From the NCBI GenBank assembly GCA_029449235.1, contig JANATG010000017.1, positions 5,001 through 25,000 of the forward strand: a stretch of 20,000 nt of DNA, written 5' to 3'. The position numbers were made by a program, and so were the translations under genes. Source of the DNA: Linnemannia schmuckeri (lineage: Eukaryota; Mortierellomycota; Mortierellomycetes; Mortierellales; Mortierellaceae). Below are positions 7,888 through 16,921 of the stretch, one piece after another. Under the pieces are notes generated by a model. That model was not told the DNA's origin. It searched no databases and saw only the letters and a list, made by a program, of their open reading frames with translations. Each line of letters begins with the position of its first letter. Within the stretch, counting starts at the first letter, position 1.

Positions 7888-8275
7888 ATCACGTGATACT
7901 TTCGGCACGTGCTAGTCGAGCCCTTAATATCAATTCCCTTACATTCCTCATCCCTGATGTTGTCCCTCAATGTTATCTATGGTGTTGTCCCTTGATGTTG
8001 TCAGTTGATTTTGTCTTTTTTTTGTCCCTCTCCTTCTCTGAATGCCCTTGATCTTTTCCTAACACCCTTGATCTTTTCCTAGCACCCCTTGATTTCTCCC
8101 TAGCATCCCTTGATCTTTTCCTAGCACCCCTTGATCTTTTTCCGGCGCTTGTTAACCATTTTTTCCAGCATTCCCTTGCTTTCCCAGTGTCCCTTGCTAT
8201 TCATGCCAGCATCACTTTCTTTTCCAGCATCTCTTGATCATTTACCATCATCCTTTGTTATTCATGCCAGCAAGG
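7888..8275 (+). repeat. ATCACGTGATACT marker plus CCCTTGATC minisatellite
   Basis: It begins with the palindrome-containing ATCACGTGATACT (7888-7900), also found at 19793-19805 before the matching minisatellite. From ~7931 a pyrimidine-rich array of ~20-bp units follows, such as cccttgatcttttcctagca repeated at 8044-8145, then variants with ttccagcat and gctattcatgccagcat. The array ends ~220 bp upstream of the secreted-protein ATG, so it forms the far upstream region of that gene. Confidence 0.75.
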
Positions 8276-8358
8276 CTTTAATGCCATATAGACCGCAAGC
8301 ACATTCCTAACTAATAGAAAATACCCTTTAATTCATTACCTTCCCTATGTTGTGTGCT

Positions 8359-8366
8359 CTATTTAA
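8359..8366 (+). promoter_or_regulatory. Candidate TATA box of the secreted-protein gene
   Basis: TATTTAAC, ~140 bp before the ATG at 8501, followed by a C/A-rich leader typical of fungal 5' untranslated regions. Confidence 0.4.
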
Positions 8367-8500
8367 CTTGTTTCTCCCTTCAGGCATTTTTCCAACTCTC
8401 AAAGAATTACACTCAAACCCGCTCTTTAACAAAGTCTCATCCTGCAACCCACCACCTCACTCAAACCAACACTATATTCCAAACTCACCTCTTTGACAAA

Positions 8501-8758
8501 ATGAAATTCCAATATTTGTTCATTGCTTGCGCTCTGATGAGTTGGGTGGCTGCTTCTCCTCTCCCTCAGACTCCCAAGGATGGTCCCGCCCGCGCCGGCG
8601 CTCCGGGTGGTGCTCCGGGTGCTCCGGGTGCTGCCCCGGGTGGTCTTACCGGCGCCTCGGGTGACGCCCTGGGTGGCCTCACAAGCGGCCCCACAGGCGG
8701 CAAAGGCGGCAAGAAAGGTGGCCTCTTGGGCGGCATCTTAATACCCGGCCTCCTTTAA
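8501..8758 (+). CDS. Small secreted Gly/Ala/Pro-rich protein
   Basis: An 85-aa protein starting MKFQYLFIACALMSWVAASP. The frame is open further upstream, but ATG 8501 has the good context GACAAAATG and starts an obvious signal peptide, with likely cleavage after VAAS or nearby (residues ~18-20). The mature part has no cysteine and is built of short repeats: GAPGG, GAPGAPG, GGLTGASGDALGGLTSG, then a Lys/Gly patch (GGKGGKKGGLLGG) and a hydrophobic end (ILIPGLL). It is probably secreted or cell-wall associated. Composition resembles structural or antimicrobial-like glycine-rich peptides, but no family can be named. GC content is much higher than in the flanks and Gly/Pro codons drive this. An AATAAA signal is at 9004-9009. 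It lies directly downstream of the minisatellite. Confidence 0.8.
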   Translation: MKFQYLFIACALMSWVAASPLPQTPKDGPARAGAPGGAPGAPGAAPGGLTGASGDALGGLTSGPTGGKGGKKGGLLGGILIPGLL

Positions 8759-9003
8759 GTAGTAGGTCGGTGTCAGAGACATGCCTTGTGGTAATCACCT
8801 GGCCATCACAGAATGTCACTCTTCCGGAGCCCTCGGTAACAGCTGACTAGCCATTACCATCATTGCCAAGACTGCTGTGCCTCACCGAGTCTACTCCGCC
8901 TTGCCACGTCCTCATTTGCTGATCCTCCTTGTCCTCTATTTCCTATATACACCCTCTCTGTCCCAATCTTTACTCACTCTAATTTTTGGCCTAGTAGTTC
9001 AAT

Positions 9004-9009
9004 AATAAA
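9004..9009 (+). terminator. AATAAA polyadenylation signal
   Basis: AATAAA ~245 nt past the secreted-protein stop codon. It is the first clear AATAAA downstream and is the likely end of that transcript. Confidence 0.4.
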
Positions 9010-9139
9010 TCCTTCCATACCATGTACAGCCTACGTCCATCCGCCATCTTCCCCTTCTCTCCTTACATGTATGTGTAACTGTCCAATATCTCAACATCAG
9101 CACAGCCCTTAAGTGAAATAAAGATTAGAAAAGTGAACT

Positions 9140-9230
9140 AAAAAAACACGAATAACAAATTCGATGCAAGGAGGAGAGAAAGAGCCGGATCAAAAAAAGC
9201 AAAGTCGCTATCGCTATGAACGCCTGGAAG
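9140..9230 (+). repeat. 28S-derived motif, diverged copy 3
   Basis: AATTCGATGCAAGGAGGAGA leads into gaaagagccggatcaaaaaa and aaagtcgctatcgctatgaa. The CATCGAAG part is deleted, CGCTAT is duplicated, and the right-hand part after gaacgcctgg is lost. The lead-in resembles the copy at 19676 (GAATTCGGTAGAAGGAGGAG). Confidence 0.6.
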
Positions 9231-9378
9231 TGGATAGAGCGAGATATGGGAGAGCAGGGCGGAGCAAGGCCTTTTCTTCACTTGTGGTTAACTCGATAAA
9301 GAATTCCTTTTTGAAAGTCCCTTAAATGAAGCCCGCGGAAGAAAAAAAAAGAAAGAAAGAGAGATGTTGTTCTTTCGA

Positions 9379-9574
9379 ACAAATCTATAGAACAATGGGC
9401 TTAATCTCAGCAGATCGTAGCAACAAGGCTACTCTACTGCTTACAATACCCCGTTCAATTAAAGTCGTCTGCAATGGATTTATCTCTTCCAATATTTGAA
9501 ATTAACATTAGCAGGAACCTCACAAAGCCTTTCCGCTCTGCAAGATAACCCCACGTAGTATGATTCAAGATCCT
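9379..9574 (-). rRNA. 28S rRNA 3'-end fragment, second copy (~200 nt)
   Basis: The block 9354-9574 repeats 1402-1622 with one visible difference (gattcaagatcc against gattcaggatcc). It contains the terminal GATCTGCTGAGATTAAGCCC on the minus strand. It stops at the GGATCC of 28S, where the F-box remnant side begins. The spacer beyond the 3' end shares only a short GA-rich word with the first copy. It cannot be functional. Confidence 0.9.
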
Positions 9575-9624
9575 AATCACAAGTGATGACAAGTTGCATG
9601 TCCAGTCCTGAATCCCGTAACTCA

Positions 9625-10478
9625 AAAGTCAAGGATTTTTTGTCGATGAACATGTGCTATCCGGCGATCTAAACCCGTGGGCGTGCGAGTCTTCACTTAT
9701 GATGCCCAAGACCAAAATCACCTGTATTCCAAGGCCGGATGTCACAAAACTTTTGGATGGACGACAACGTGTTGATGGTCTCAATGAAACCTGCACTCGA
9801 ATATGAAAGCAACTCCAGCAGTGCGTCTATGAACGTCTTTCTCGGTTCATAAACCTTGAAGAGCTGTGTCTTGGACATGGTATAAATGAACATATACGCC
9901 GATGCCTATATCTTTTACGTGAGGGCATGGATGGAGAGGATTTGCAACAAGGTGGGACTTGTGTTGTGGAAATCGAAACTGTTTTGATAAAGTGAGTTGT
10001 TATGAACAAACTCCCGAACTAGACTACGGCGTGATGCTTATTTATGTTGTTACTTGGTGACCAGGTTGTCGCTGGATTATTCTAGACCATGATTAGTCAG
10101 CAAGTGCTACTTGGTCATTTGGCGGCGCTAGAAGAATCTAGAAATTGGTGGCGTTAGTCATGTGCCAGTTATCAGAGTGAAACTCTGACAGGATTACCAG
10201 TATGAAAGTCTTGGAATGACCCTGGAAAGCAGGTTGGATCAACTAAAAGGGCTTAAGAATCTCCGAGTATTAGATGTTCGCATGATGAGCAGCGGATCGG
10301 TCTCAAGGGAGTGCAGTGGATGACTCAACACTGGCCGAGACTGGAAGAAATTCGGGGCCTTTGCATCGATGGCGACAATCTTAAGGCACTCGCATGGCTG
10401 TGGAGGCATTTTCCTAGGATTAAAGTGGGATTTCGTCCAGGAGCTTCTATTGTGCGACAATTCTCGATGACGTATTGA
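9625..10478 (+). pseudogene. F-box/LRR-type protein remnant
   Basis: The plus strand keeps recognisable pieces of the F-box/leucine-rich-repeat-like proteins expanded in Mortierella-type fungi. In the phase of 9666, DLNPWACESS, ITCIPRPDVTKLLDGRQR, then after TGA 9804-9806 QQCVYERLSRFINLEELCLG run to TGA 9993. In the phase of 10201, TLESRLDQLKGLKNLRVLDV follows; it shifts phase near 10290 to GLKGVQWMTQHWPRLEEIRG, LKALAWLWRHFPRIKVG and a stop at 10476-10478. The middle (9996-10200) has no readable piece. The N-terminal F-box end is missing, cut where the 28S fragment ends. There is at least one premature stop, one internal gap and one frameshift. The family assignment rests on remembered sequence character, not a search. 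Confidence 0.7.
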
Positions 10479-12000
10479 AGGAGCATATCTATAGTCGAAA
10501 GACACCAAAGCCATAGAAAGAAATAGAAGTCTTATTTCATGTCTGTCTTTGCCACATTCTCTCTGAGCTATGTCCTTGTTATTTGTCTATCTCAGGGAAG
10601 CTACACTTTGTCTTTCATTGCTGGCAGTCACCATCGTTGTTCGCCGCTTTGTTTTCCTCTTCAATCTAAAAATATGACGGTGCCGAGAAGTAAATCCTAC
10701 AAGATAGAAATGCTACTTATAAGTATGATTGTGAAGCAATCAAAACCCTGGTTGTGTTTGTACCAGACAAAACAAAGAAAGGGCAGGGGAGTGAAAACAA
10801 ATGCCTTACAGACGAATAGAACACTGATGAACTGTGTTCTAAGCGAGGAGAGTCTTCGTTTCCAAAGGAGGAGGGTTGGTGCGAAGGATACTATAATTAC
10901 ACCCCGACAGAGAAAGAAAAAAAAGTAGGTAAGGCACTGCTAATCGACTTGGTACAAACAAGCAATAGAAAACAACCGGTTCCCAATCTTACGAGCGTGG
11001 TGCAGAGAGGGCTCAAACACCAACAAAAAGGGGGAGACTTCGTTAGGTTTGGCCCAGGGAGGAACGAGTAGCTATCTTCGATTTACAGAGAGTAAGGAAA
11101 CAAAACACTATCAACAAAAGTCTATCTAGGACCAGCACTTGATTCCTGTGCCGATTACAGTCATCTCGCTCCGTGGACTGTTCCTATCGTCCCGATTCTT
11201 CAAAGGACGCGAAAGGAGAAGGGCATACTTGGAGGTACCAAGTGGCCTGCTTCCCACGCTGCAAGAGAAGATAACTACCGGTTGCTCGGTGAGAACGGAA
11301 CAAGATTGACCTTGTTCTTGTTTTTTAGAGAGCCTTTATGTCCGCAACACAGGCCATGCGATTAAAATCGAGTCCTTAGAGGTTTTTACACATTTAAGTG
11401 CTTCTTGTTCCCTCTGACTCCCTCGGTAGCAACAGTAACAATTACTTTTCCTTTGAGATCGTTTAGAGAGCTTCAAGGGTTCTTAAGAAGTTTTTAAGGC
11501 ATGGATTTTTTAGGCGTTTTAAGTGTTTTCTTTAGGGGTTTTAGGGTTTTTTTAGGGTTTTTAGGGTCATATTCCCTCTGAAGATGATTAATCGCATGGT
11601 CTGTGTTACGGACATAAAAACACCCTTTTTTTATTTAAATCACGTGGTAAAGGGCAGGGAAAAGTATAAAAAGATCAACTAAATCACAAACGTGACCGCG
11701 CGGGCCACAGAAGGAAGAAAAAAGAGAATAACGAAAACTAACATAAACCTAGCAGAATCTGAAAGGATGATATCTGCTCACCACAACGGCCCCTGCCTTG
11801 CAGTTCCGCTGTGCAACTTTATCATTAGTCACGATTCCAGTAGCGTTCTTGGCACATATCTGTTGTTGTTGTTCTTGTGTCTGTGTGTATGAAGTAGACT
11901 ATGTGCTCGTACGAGCTTCACTTAGACAGTTCCACTTTTGAATTGGATAAAATTGATGTGTCGTCACAGACGATCCATTGCTACCTTGGTAAAAAAAAAA
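10479..12000. other. Long region without a supported gene
   Basis: An ATG frame at 10539-10928 (129 aa) has a hydrophobic first 30 residues but a Lys/Arg-rich, unpatterned remainder and no homology I recognise. A frame open from ~11093 to 11365 has no start codon. A T(n)AGGG tract lies at 11505-11572. CACGTG (11641-11646) and TATAAAAAG (11665-11673) look like a core promoter, but only a 41-codon frame (ATG 11767) follows. Confidence 0.4.
11505..11572 (+). repeat. T(n)AGGG degenerate tract, second copy
   Basis: Units such as ttttaggggttttagggttt and tttagggtttttagggtc resemble the tract at 3088-3140, with the same T-rich variation on TTAGGG. Confidence 0.5.
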
Positions 12001-12009
12001 GTCCTTGTG

Positions 12010-12023
12010 TCTGTGTGTGTGTG

Positions 12024-12084
<61 letters not shown>

Positions 12085-12207
12085 GTGTGCGTGTGTGTGT
12101 GTGCGTGTGTGTGTGTGTGTGTGCGTGTGTGTGTGTGTGTGCGTGTGTGTGTGTGTGTGTGTGCGTGTGTGTGTGTGTGTGCGTGTGTGTGCGTGTGTGT
12201 GTGTGTG

Positions 12208-12246
<39 letters not shown>

Positions 12247-12268
12247 GTGCGTGTGTGTGTGTGTGTGA
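12010..12268 (+). repeat. (GT)n microsatellite with interspersed GC steps
   Basis: About 260 bp of alternating GT broken every 8-26 bases by a GC dinucleotide (gtgtgcgtgtg), which keeps purine-pyrimidine alternation throughout. It lies just beyond the AATAAA of the CRN gene. All frames through it are artefacts. Such arrays can form Z-DNA and often vary in length. Confidence 0.95.
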
Positions 12269-12297
12269 ACGCGAGGGATGGTTGTAATAGTGCATTT

Positions 12298-12303
12298 TTT
12301 ATT
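12298..12303 (-). terminator. AATAAA polyadenylation signal of the CRN gene
   Basis: AATAAA on the minus strand ~38 nt past the CRN stop codon (12341-12343). Cleavage would fall at the edge of the GT array. Confidence 0.5.
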
Positions 12304-12340
12304 TGGGTGTCAAGTAGGCAGAGGAGGCTGCAGTGGAAGA

Positions 12341-15300
12341 TTAGCTCCTCTTCTTTTTGGAGCAGTCCTCATCGTTGCTGTCATCGTCGTCAACAGAGCG
12401 CTTTCGAGCATTCTTGAGTCGATCAATAAACTCTACATGCTTCTGGGGGAAAATGTCGCCGAAATTGTCATCGCTGATGTTGATCACGACCTGCTGCACG
12501 CCACTGGGGTCCATTGGGAGTTCTGAAGGTGCTGGCAGTTTGTCAGTCCATTTGGTAGGGTATGCAACAATCATGCTGATATAGACGTTGTCGGGGCAGT
12601 ACTTGCGGAAATTCTTTGTGTGGCCTTCAATCTTGGCTGCCGAGACTGTGCTGAGTGCGTCATTCCAATCCTTCTCCGAGAAGTTAGACGACCCTTGATG
12701 CAGCTTCATTTGAACGAAGACAGGAACCAACCGAGTACCGTCGATCCGAATGAAGAAAACCAAGTCTGGTCCCGACGGCTTGGATTTGGGAAAGAAAAAC
12801 GGCGCAACAGGCATGTTGTTGCGGGTTGACTCATGGTTGACATGAGCGTCCATGAACTCCTCCATCGATATCATCGCGTGAGTAGTGCCTTGCTCGAGTC
12901 CAGGTTCCCTCCAGCCAACAATCTCCACCTTGCCAACGAGAGCTGGACACATATCAGAAATGGAGGGCTGATGCGGCCACTGTGATAGAGGCCGTGTGTT
13001 GAATGTCTCACTGAAGACTTTCATCATGAACCGCTCAAACACACATCCCTGTTCAATAGCCGTCGACGTTACCATACGTTTCCGCACTTCCTTCGCGAAG
13101 TAGGGATCGATGGCGGCGAAATAGTTCTCGACAGCCTTGGAAACAAAGGGCTCGTCCATCACCGTAACCGCATGACCTTTGATGATCTTGATCCGACCAA
13201 ACGCATGCTCCACCAACTGAGGGTCTACCTCCTTGAGGACAAGGTCATGATTCCCAAACATGCAGCGCTGATACATAAGGAGGCCCAGCATGCTGTCGAT
13301 AGACTCCACAAGCCGATCCTTGTATTTGTTATGTTTGTCATGCAGACGGGAAATTTCGTAGCACAAATTGCCCTTGATGTGCCGATGCGTCCAAGATACC
13401 AGCCTGTCCTCTGCATCTTCAACGGTCTTCTTCCATGCACCAGGGTCGTTGCATTCGACAATCCTTTCTACAGACGGAATGACAATAAGGCTGTAAGTAC
13501 TAATGCGTTCGATCATTTCATTGCCTCTTTTCTCTTTGTGGTCATTTCAAGTTGACATACCAACCGAAGCTATTGCTGGACGATAGCGACCCACAAATTT
13601 TTGGAACAGCATATCGACTGCCTCCTGCGGGAGGTATTCGTTCAAAGCCTGCTTTGACTGCTCGTCCTGCAAACAATCCCGCACTCGAGAAATGTACGTA
13701 TTGATCGACTCCTTGGAGGACCAACCCGGAAATTCAAGATACTGGCGTTGTTTTGTTTGTTTTGTGGTGTAGGTGGAAGGACGAAAAAAGAGTCAAACAT
13801 TAGTCGGTGTTTGAGTTCAAACTCGACTGAAAGACAAGCCAGTGTTAATAAAGTTGAACTACTCACCTCAAAGGTTGTGGAGCTGTCCTTTAGACCAGAA
13901 CCTGAGCTCTGGACCCAGAAAAGAGTATTGATGCTTAAGCCAGTGCCGCAGGTGATTAGAGTAAGTTGATGTTGGCCGATATCTCGAAAAGCGTGCAAAA
14001 TAGGGGAAAGGAGAGGTCTTGGAGACTCTACCGAAGTCGTCGACTGGAAACAACCGTTGAACTCATCACCGAGGACTTGCGCCTCATCGTGGACCACAAG
14101 GAGCCTGGTGTCGTTGTTGATTACTGGAATGCATCCATGTCTGACAAGGCAGTCCTTTGTATTCTCGTAGACATCACGGATCAAGTCCGAAAGGATCCCT
14201 TCACGATGATGTCGAAGCTTGAGAAGCTGCAGGTATAAAACGTTGAAAACATCCTTGTCGAAGAGCACATGTGAACACACCTGTAGAAGTGTCCATCTTG
14301 CACTGGTGAAGGTGTCGCTGCTGCCAGGGACATTCAAACAGTACTTGAAGATGAGGAGCCGAGAGAGAAAGAGCAAGAGTGTTGTCTTTCTCGCATATCC
14401 GTTATTGGCCTCTCGGTCGACGACTGACGACTCTCTGTTGTCATTGAGATACTGCTGGACAGTAGATCGAAGGGTCATCATGTCGTCTGATCCCCAATCG
14501 TCATGGGAGGCGTTAAAGTAGAATCCCCAGTGCTGGGACAGAAGCTCGATCACTGCACGGGTCTTGCCACAGCCTATTGAGCATCAAAAGATCAAAAGAT
14601 CGAAGAATGTGGACGAAAGTTAGCTTGGTTCTTCTGTTATAGTACGTGCATATAGCATAGCAGTCCATGTACGAAGCGTACCAGAAACGCCGAAGACAGG
14701 AATCACTGGTCGATTGTTTTCCTTCACAAGTTCGAGAATAGATCCAGCCGCATGATTCCTTGATACCGAGTCAGGTGTGGATAAGTCGGGGAGGTCCATG
14801 AACAGCAGACTGGGGCGATTTTCTGGCGGTTTCCCGAAGCCACGACGCCACGCTCTTGGTAAACCACGAATGGATCCTGATGTAATAGGTAGCGCCCCTT
14901 CGCCCTTCACAAACGCGTCGAGAAAGTTGGTAATCGGTCCAGATGCAAAAAACTTGTCCGTGATCCTTTTAATGTCGGTATGGAGATCGCCTAATTGTAT
15001 GGAAAGAGAGGACAGGTTATGGGTCAGTTGGATATATATACAAAAAAGCAAATAGAGAAACACGTGAAGAGCGACTGCTCCTACCAGACAGTGGAGAACC
15101 AGGACGAGAACTATCCGAAAGAGAGCCAGGGAGGGGAGTCATGGCTCGAGAAGGGACAGGTGCATGGACTATGTTAGTGCAAATGGATGAGTGCTTCAAG
15201 TTAGTGCATGAGCAAGAGTCGACGATGCAAACAGCAAGTCACAGAAAGCAATAAACGCGTGTGTGCATTACCTTGGGGAGGGCGCTGGACGAAGATGTAC

Positions 15301-15599
15301 GTGTTGTCATCGGGACACTCGGGAAATAGCTGGGAAAGTCGTGCCCTCGGTTTGTCTAGCTCAGTCTTGTCGCCAAGAGCATCAATCGTAATGACAGAGC
15401 TCTGATTGTCGTCGGGGATGAAAGCACGCCAAAGGGTGAGGTTGTTCGCAACAATGTCGTCAAAGTCAGGACTCTGCTCTGCCTTGATGAGCTTCTTGAG
15501 GTCGCCGATTGTCTTGCCTGACTCAATCTCGACAGGGAACGCGTTGGAGGTAGCCTCTCCATCAACAAGACAGAACAGGGTCAGGAGATTGTCGGTCAT
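12341..15599 (-). CDS. Crinkler (CRN) effector-like protein: Ubl header, P-loop NTPase, REase-like domain
   Basis: Six exons: 15599-15272, 15168-15085, 14990-14682, 14573-13867, 13741-13561 and 13467-12341. All five introns (93-125 nt) are GT-AG and the phases join without a stop, giving 911 aa. Residues 1-109 are the CRN ubiquitin-like header, opening MTDNLLTLFCLVDG and ending IFVQRPP. A Pro/Ser linker (exon 2) follows. A P-loop is formed across the exon 3/4 junction: GVSGCGKT, residues ~238-245. Walker B is LLVVHDEAQ (D403, E404), with a TCGTGLS sensor-like motif near 450. The C-terminal part has a PD-(D/E)XK-like pattern: E681 (VFERF), D771 (GPDLVFF), Q789-x-K791 (VQMK). The usual acidic residue of E-x-K is Gln here. 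The end is KR-rich and acidic (KNARKRS, KKKRS), a likely nuclear signal. CRN proteins of this type are viewed as transposon-derived nuclear effectors; no classical signal peptide is present. ATG 15614 is an alternative start five codons upstream. The gene looks intact. Confidence 0.9.
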
Positions 15600-15617
15600 A
15601 GTGTTGCGAAGCATCAA

Positions 15618-16080
15618 GTGAAGAGGAGGGTGAGGGGTGAAGAAAGGATGAGGGGTGAGGGGTGAAGAAAGGGTAGGAGCGAAAGAAAAAAAAGAAGAGG
15701 AAAGGATGAAAGGTGTGGGGTTAAAAGGAAAAGTAAGAAAGAATGAAAAGGGCGTGAGAACGGTGGCAAAGGCTATGAAGGCGTGAAATGATGGCAAAAA
15801 TAAAGGGAGGGTGAGGAACAAACGGGAAGCAAAGTCGAAAGTGAGCGTGGGAGCGAGGGCGAAGACAATGGAGATGAAAAAAGGTGGTAAAAGATGGGAG
15901 ATGATAAAAAGAGTGGGGAAGGGTGCACAGCAAAGAGACGTGGGAAGAGTGCGGGTGGGAAAGGAGGGTAGTGGTAAAGAGAGTTGGTAAAGGGAATTGG
16001 TAAAGTGTGGAAATGGTGGCAAAAAGGAGAAGTGATAAAGAAAGTAGTTGGAAACAAGCGTGGGAGCAGCAGCAAAATAA
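15618..16080 (-). promoter_or_regulatory. CRN gene upstream region, long pyrimidine-rich strand
   Basis: For ~460 bp the minus strand is strongly pyrimidine-rich (CT with TTTC, CACC, CCTC words; the plus strand reads ggggtgaagaaagg, gaaagaaaaaaaagaagagg and similar). It starts directly at the CRN start codon, so it forms the leader and promoter of that gene. It is built of loose ~15-25 bp units. Long minus-strand frames here are low-complexity artefacts. Confidence 0.6.
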
Positions 16081-16102
16081 TCTGTTCAAGGAAATATATT
16101 AT

Positions 16103-16114
16103 GGTGACGTCACC
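16103..16114. promoter_or_regulatory. CRE/ATF-type palindrome GGTGACGTCACC
   Basis: A perfect 12-bp palindrome containing TGACGTCA, the binding site of CREB/ATF-type bZIP factors. It sits ~500 bp upstream of the CRN start, next to an AT-rich aaatatattat (16092-16102), and exactly where the pyrimidine-rich strand switches from minus to plus. It could serve a bidirectional promoter. Confidence 0.55.
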
Positions 16115-16380
16115 TACTCACATCTTTTTTTTGTCACCACTCCTCTTTCATTCTCAACCACCAACGCCCTTTCATCTCTTCCACAGCAACCTCATTCTCA
16201 CTCCCACGCCTATTTCATCAGTACATCTATACCCTACCTTCTTTTCGTCACCCGCCAAGCTCATTGTCGCCCTTCTCTTCCTCTTTATCATCCTTTATTC
16301 TTTCCATCACCCTTCTCTTTGTACCCTTCTTCCTTTGTACCCTTCTCTCTTTGTTTATTCATCCCTCCCTTTCACGCACA

Positions 16381-16384
<4 letters not shown>
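16115..16384 (+). other. Pyrimidine-rich plus-strand region
   Basis: The plus strand is C/T-rich (cctctttcattctcaaccac, cccttctctttgtacccttc), a mirror of the CRN side. It looks like a leader or promoter facing right. Frames through it are not convincing proteins. Confidence 0.45.

Positions 16385-16474
<90 letters not shown>
16385..16474 (+). repeat. (TC)45 microsatellite
   Basis: A 90-bp uninterrupted TC dinucleotide array. Its homopurine-homopyrimidine mirror symmetry allows triplex (H-DNA) formation. Overlapping Ser/Leu-repeat frames are artefacts. Confidence 0.97.
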
Positions 16475-16477
<3 letters not shown>

Positions 16478-16542
16478 TGACCGACGCCCGGTCTTAGTAA
16501 GTGATTGTCCTTATTCTATCATAGTGTTTTCGTTTGCACTGC

Positions 16543-16696
16543 TCCTACTGTGTCTCTGAGGGTGGGACATACGGTTTAGACTGTATATTCATACGGATGC
16601 GGACTCTCAGCCACTGTCCAGAAAGCCTCTGCGTCTGGTTATGCTCATTGTCGCTCATCTGATGCCTCACAGATGCGGGCAGAGATGGAGCGTTTT
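16543..16696 (+). repeat. 154-bp direct repeat, unit 1
   Basis: Matches 16727-16880 at an offset of 184 bp; 16550-16689 is identical to 16734-16873 over 140 bp, with a few changes at the ends. It contains a small hairpin (CATCTG-8-CAGATG). A 30-bp spacer with a T-run separates the units. Minus-strand frames in both units read SLPASVRHQMSDNEHNQTQR but have no independent support as genes. Confidence 0.95.
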
Positions 16697-16726
16697 CAGT
16701 TGTAGTTTTTTTTTTTTTATTATTGT

Positions 16727-16880
16727 TCCTACCGTGTCTCTGAGGGTGGGACATACGGTTTAGACTGTATATTCATACGGATGCGGACTCTCAGCCACTG
16801 TCCAGAAAGCCTCTGCGTCTGGTTATGCTCATTGTCGCTCATCTGATGCCTCACAGATGCGGGCAGAGATGGAACATTTT
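16727..16880 (+). repeat. 154-bp direct repeat, unit 2
   Basis: Second copy of the repeat at 16543-16696. It ends ~40 bp before the first ATG of the 561-aa gene, so it makes up that gene's immediate upstream region. Confidence 0.95.
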
Positions 16881-16921
16881 GGTCAAGTTTCAGTTTAATT
16901 ATTTGTGGATGTGTATATAAT

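Noticed and set aside
10539..10928. 129-aa plus-strand frame with a hydrophobic N-terminus
   Set aside because: The remainder is Lys/Arg-rich without pattern, no promoter or homologue is evident, and the neighbourhood is decayed. Transcript data could revive it.
12010..12268. CRISPR-like or regulatory tandem array
   Set aside because: It is a simple dinucleotide repeat without spacers; the organism is eukaryotic.
11901..12417. Cys/Val- and Thr/His-repeat proteins
   Set aside because: They are translations of the GT microsatellite.
15017..15199. Independent 60-aa minus-strand gene
   Set aside because: Its central part is exon 2 of the CRN gene, shown by matching splice sites and phase.
15721..16559. 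Long Pro/Ser/Phe/Leu-rich frames on both strands
   Set aside because: They come from polypyrimidine tracts and the TC array; they have no start context or domains.
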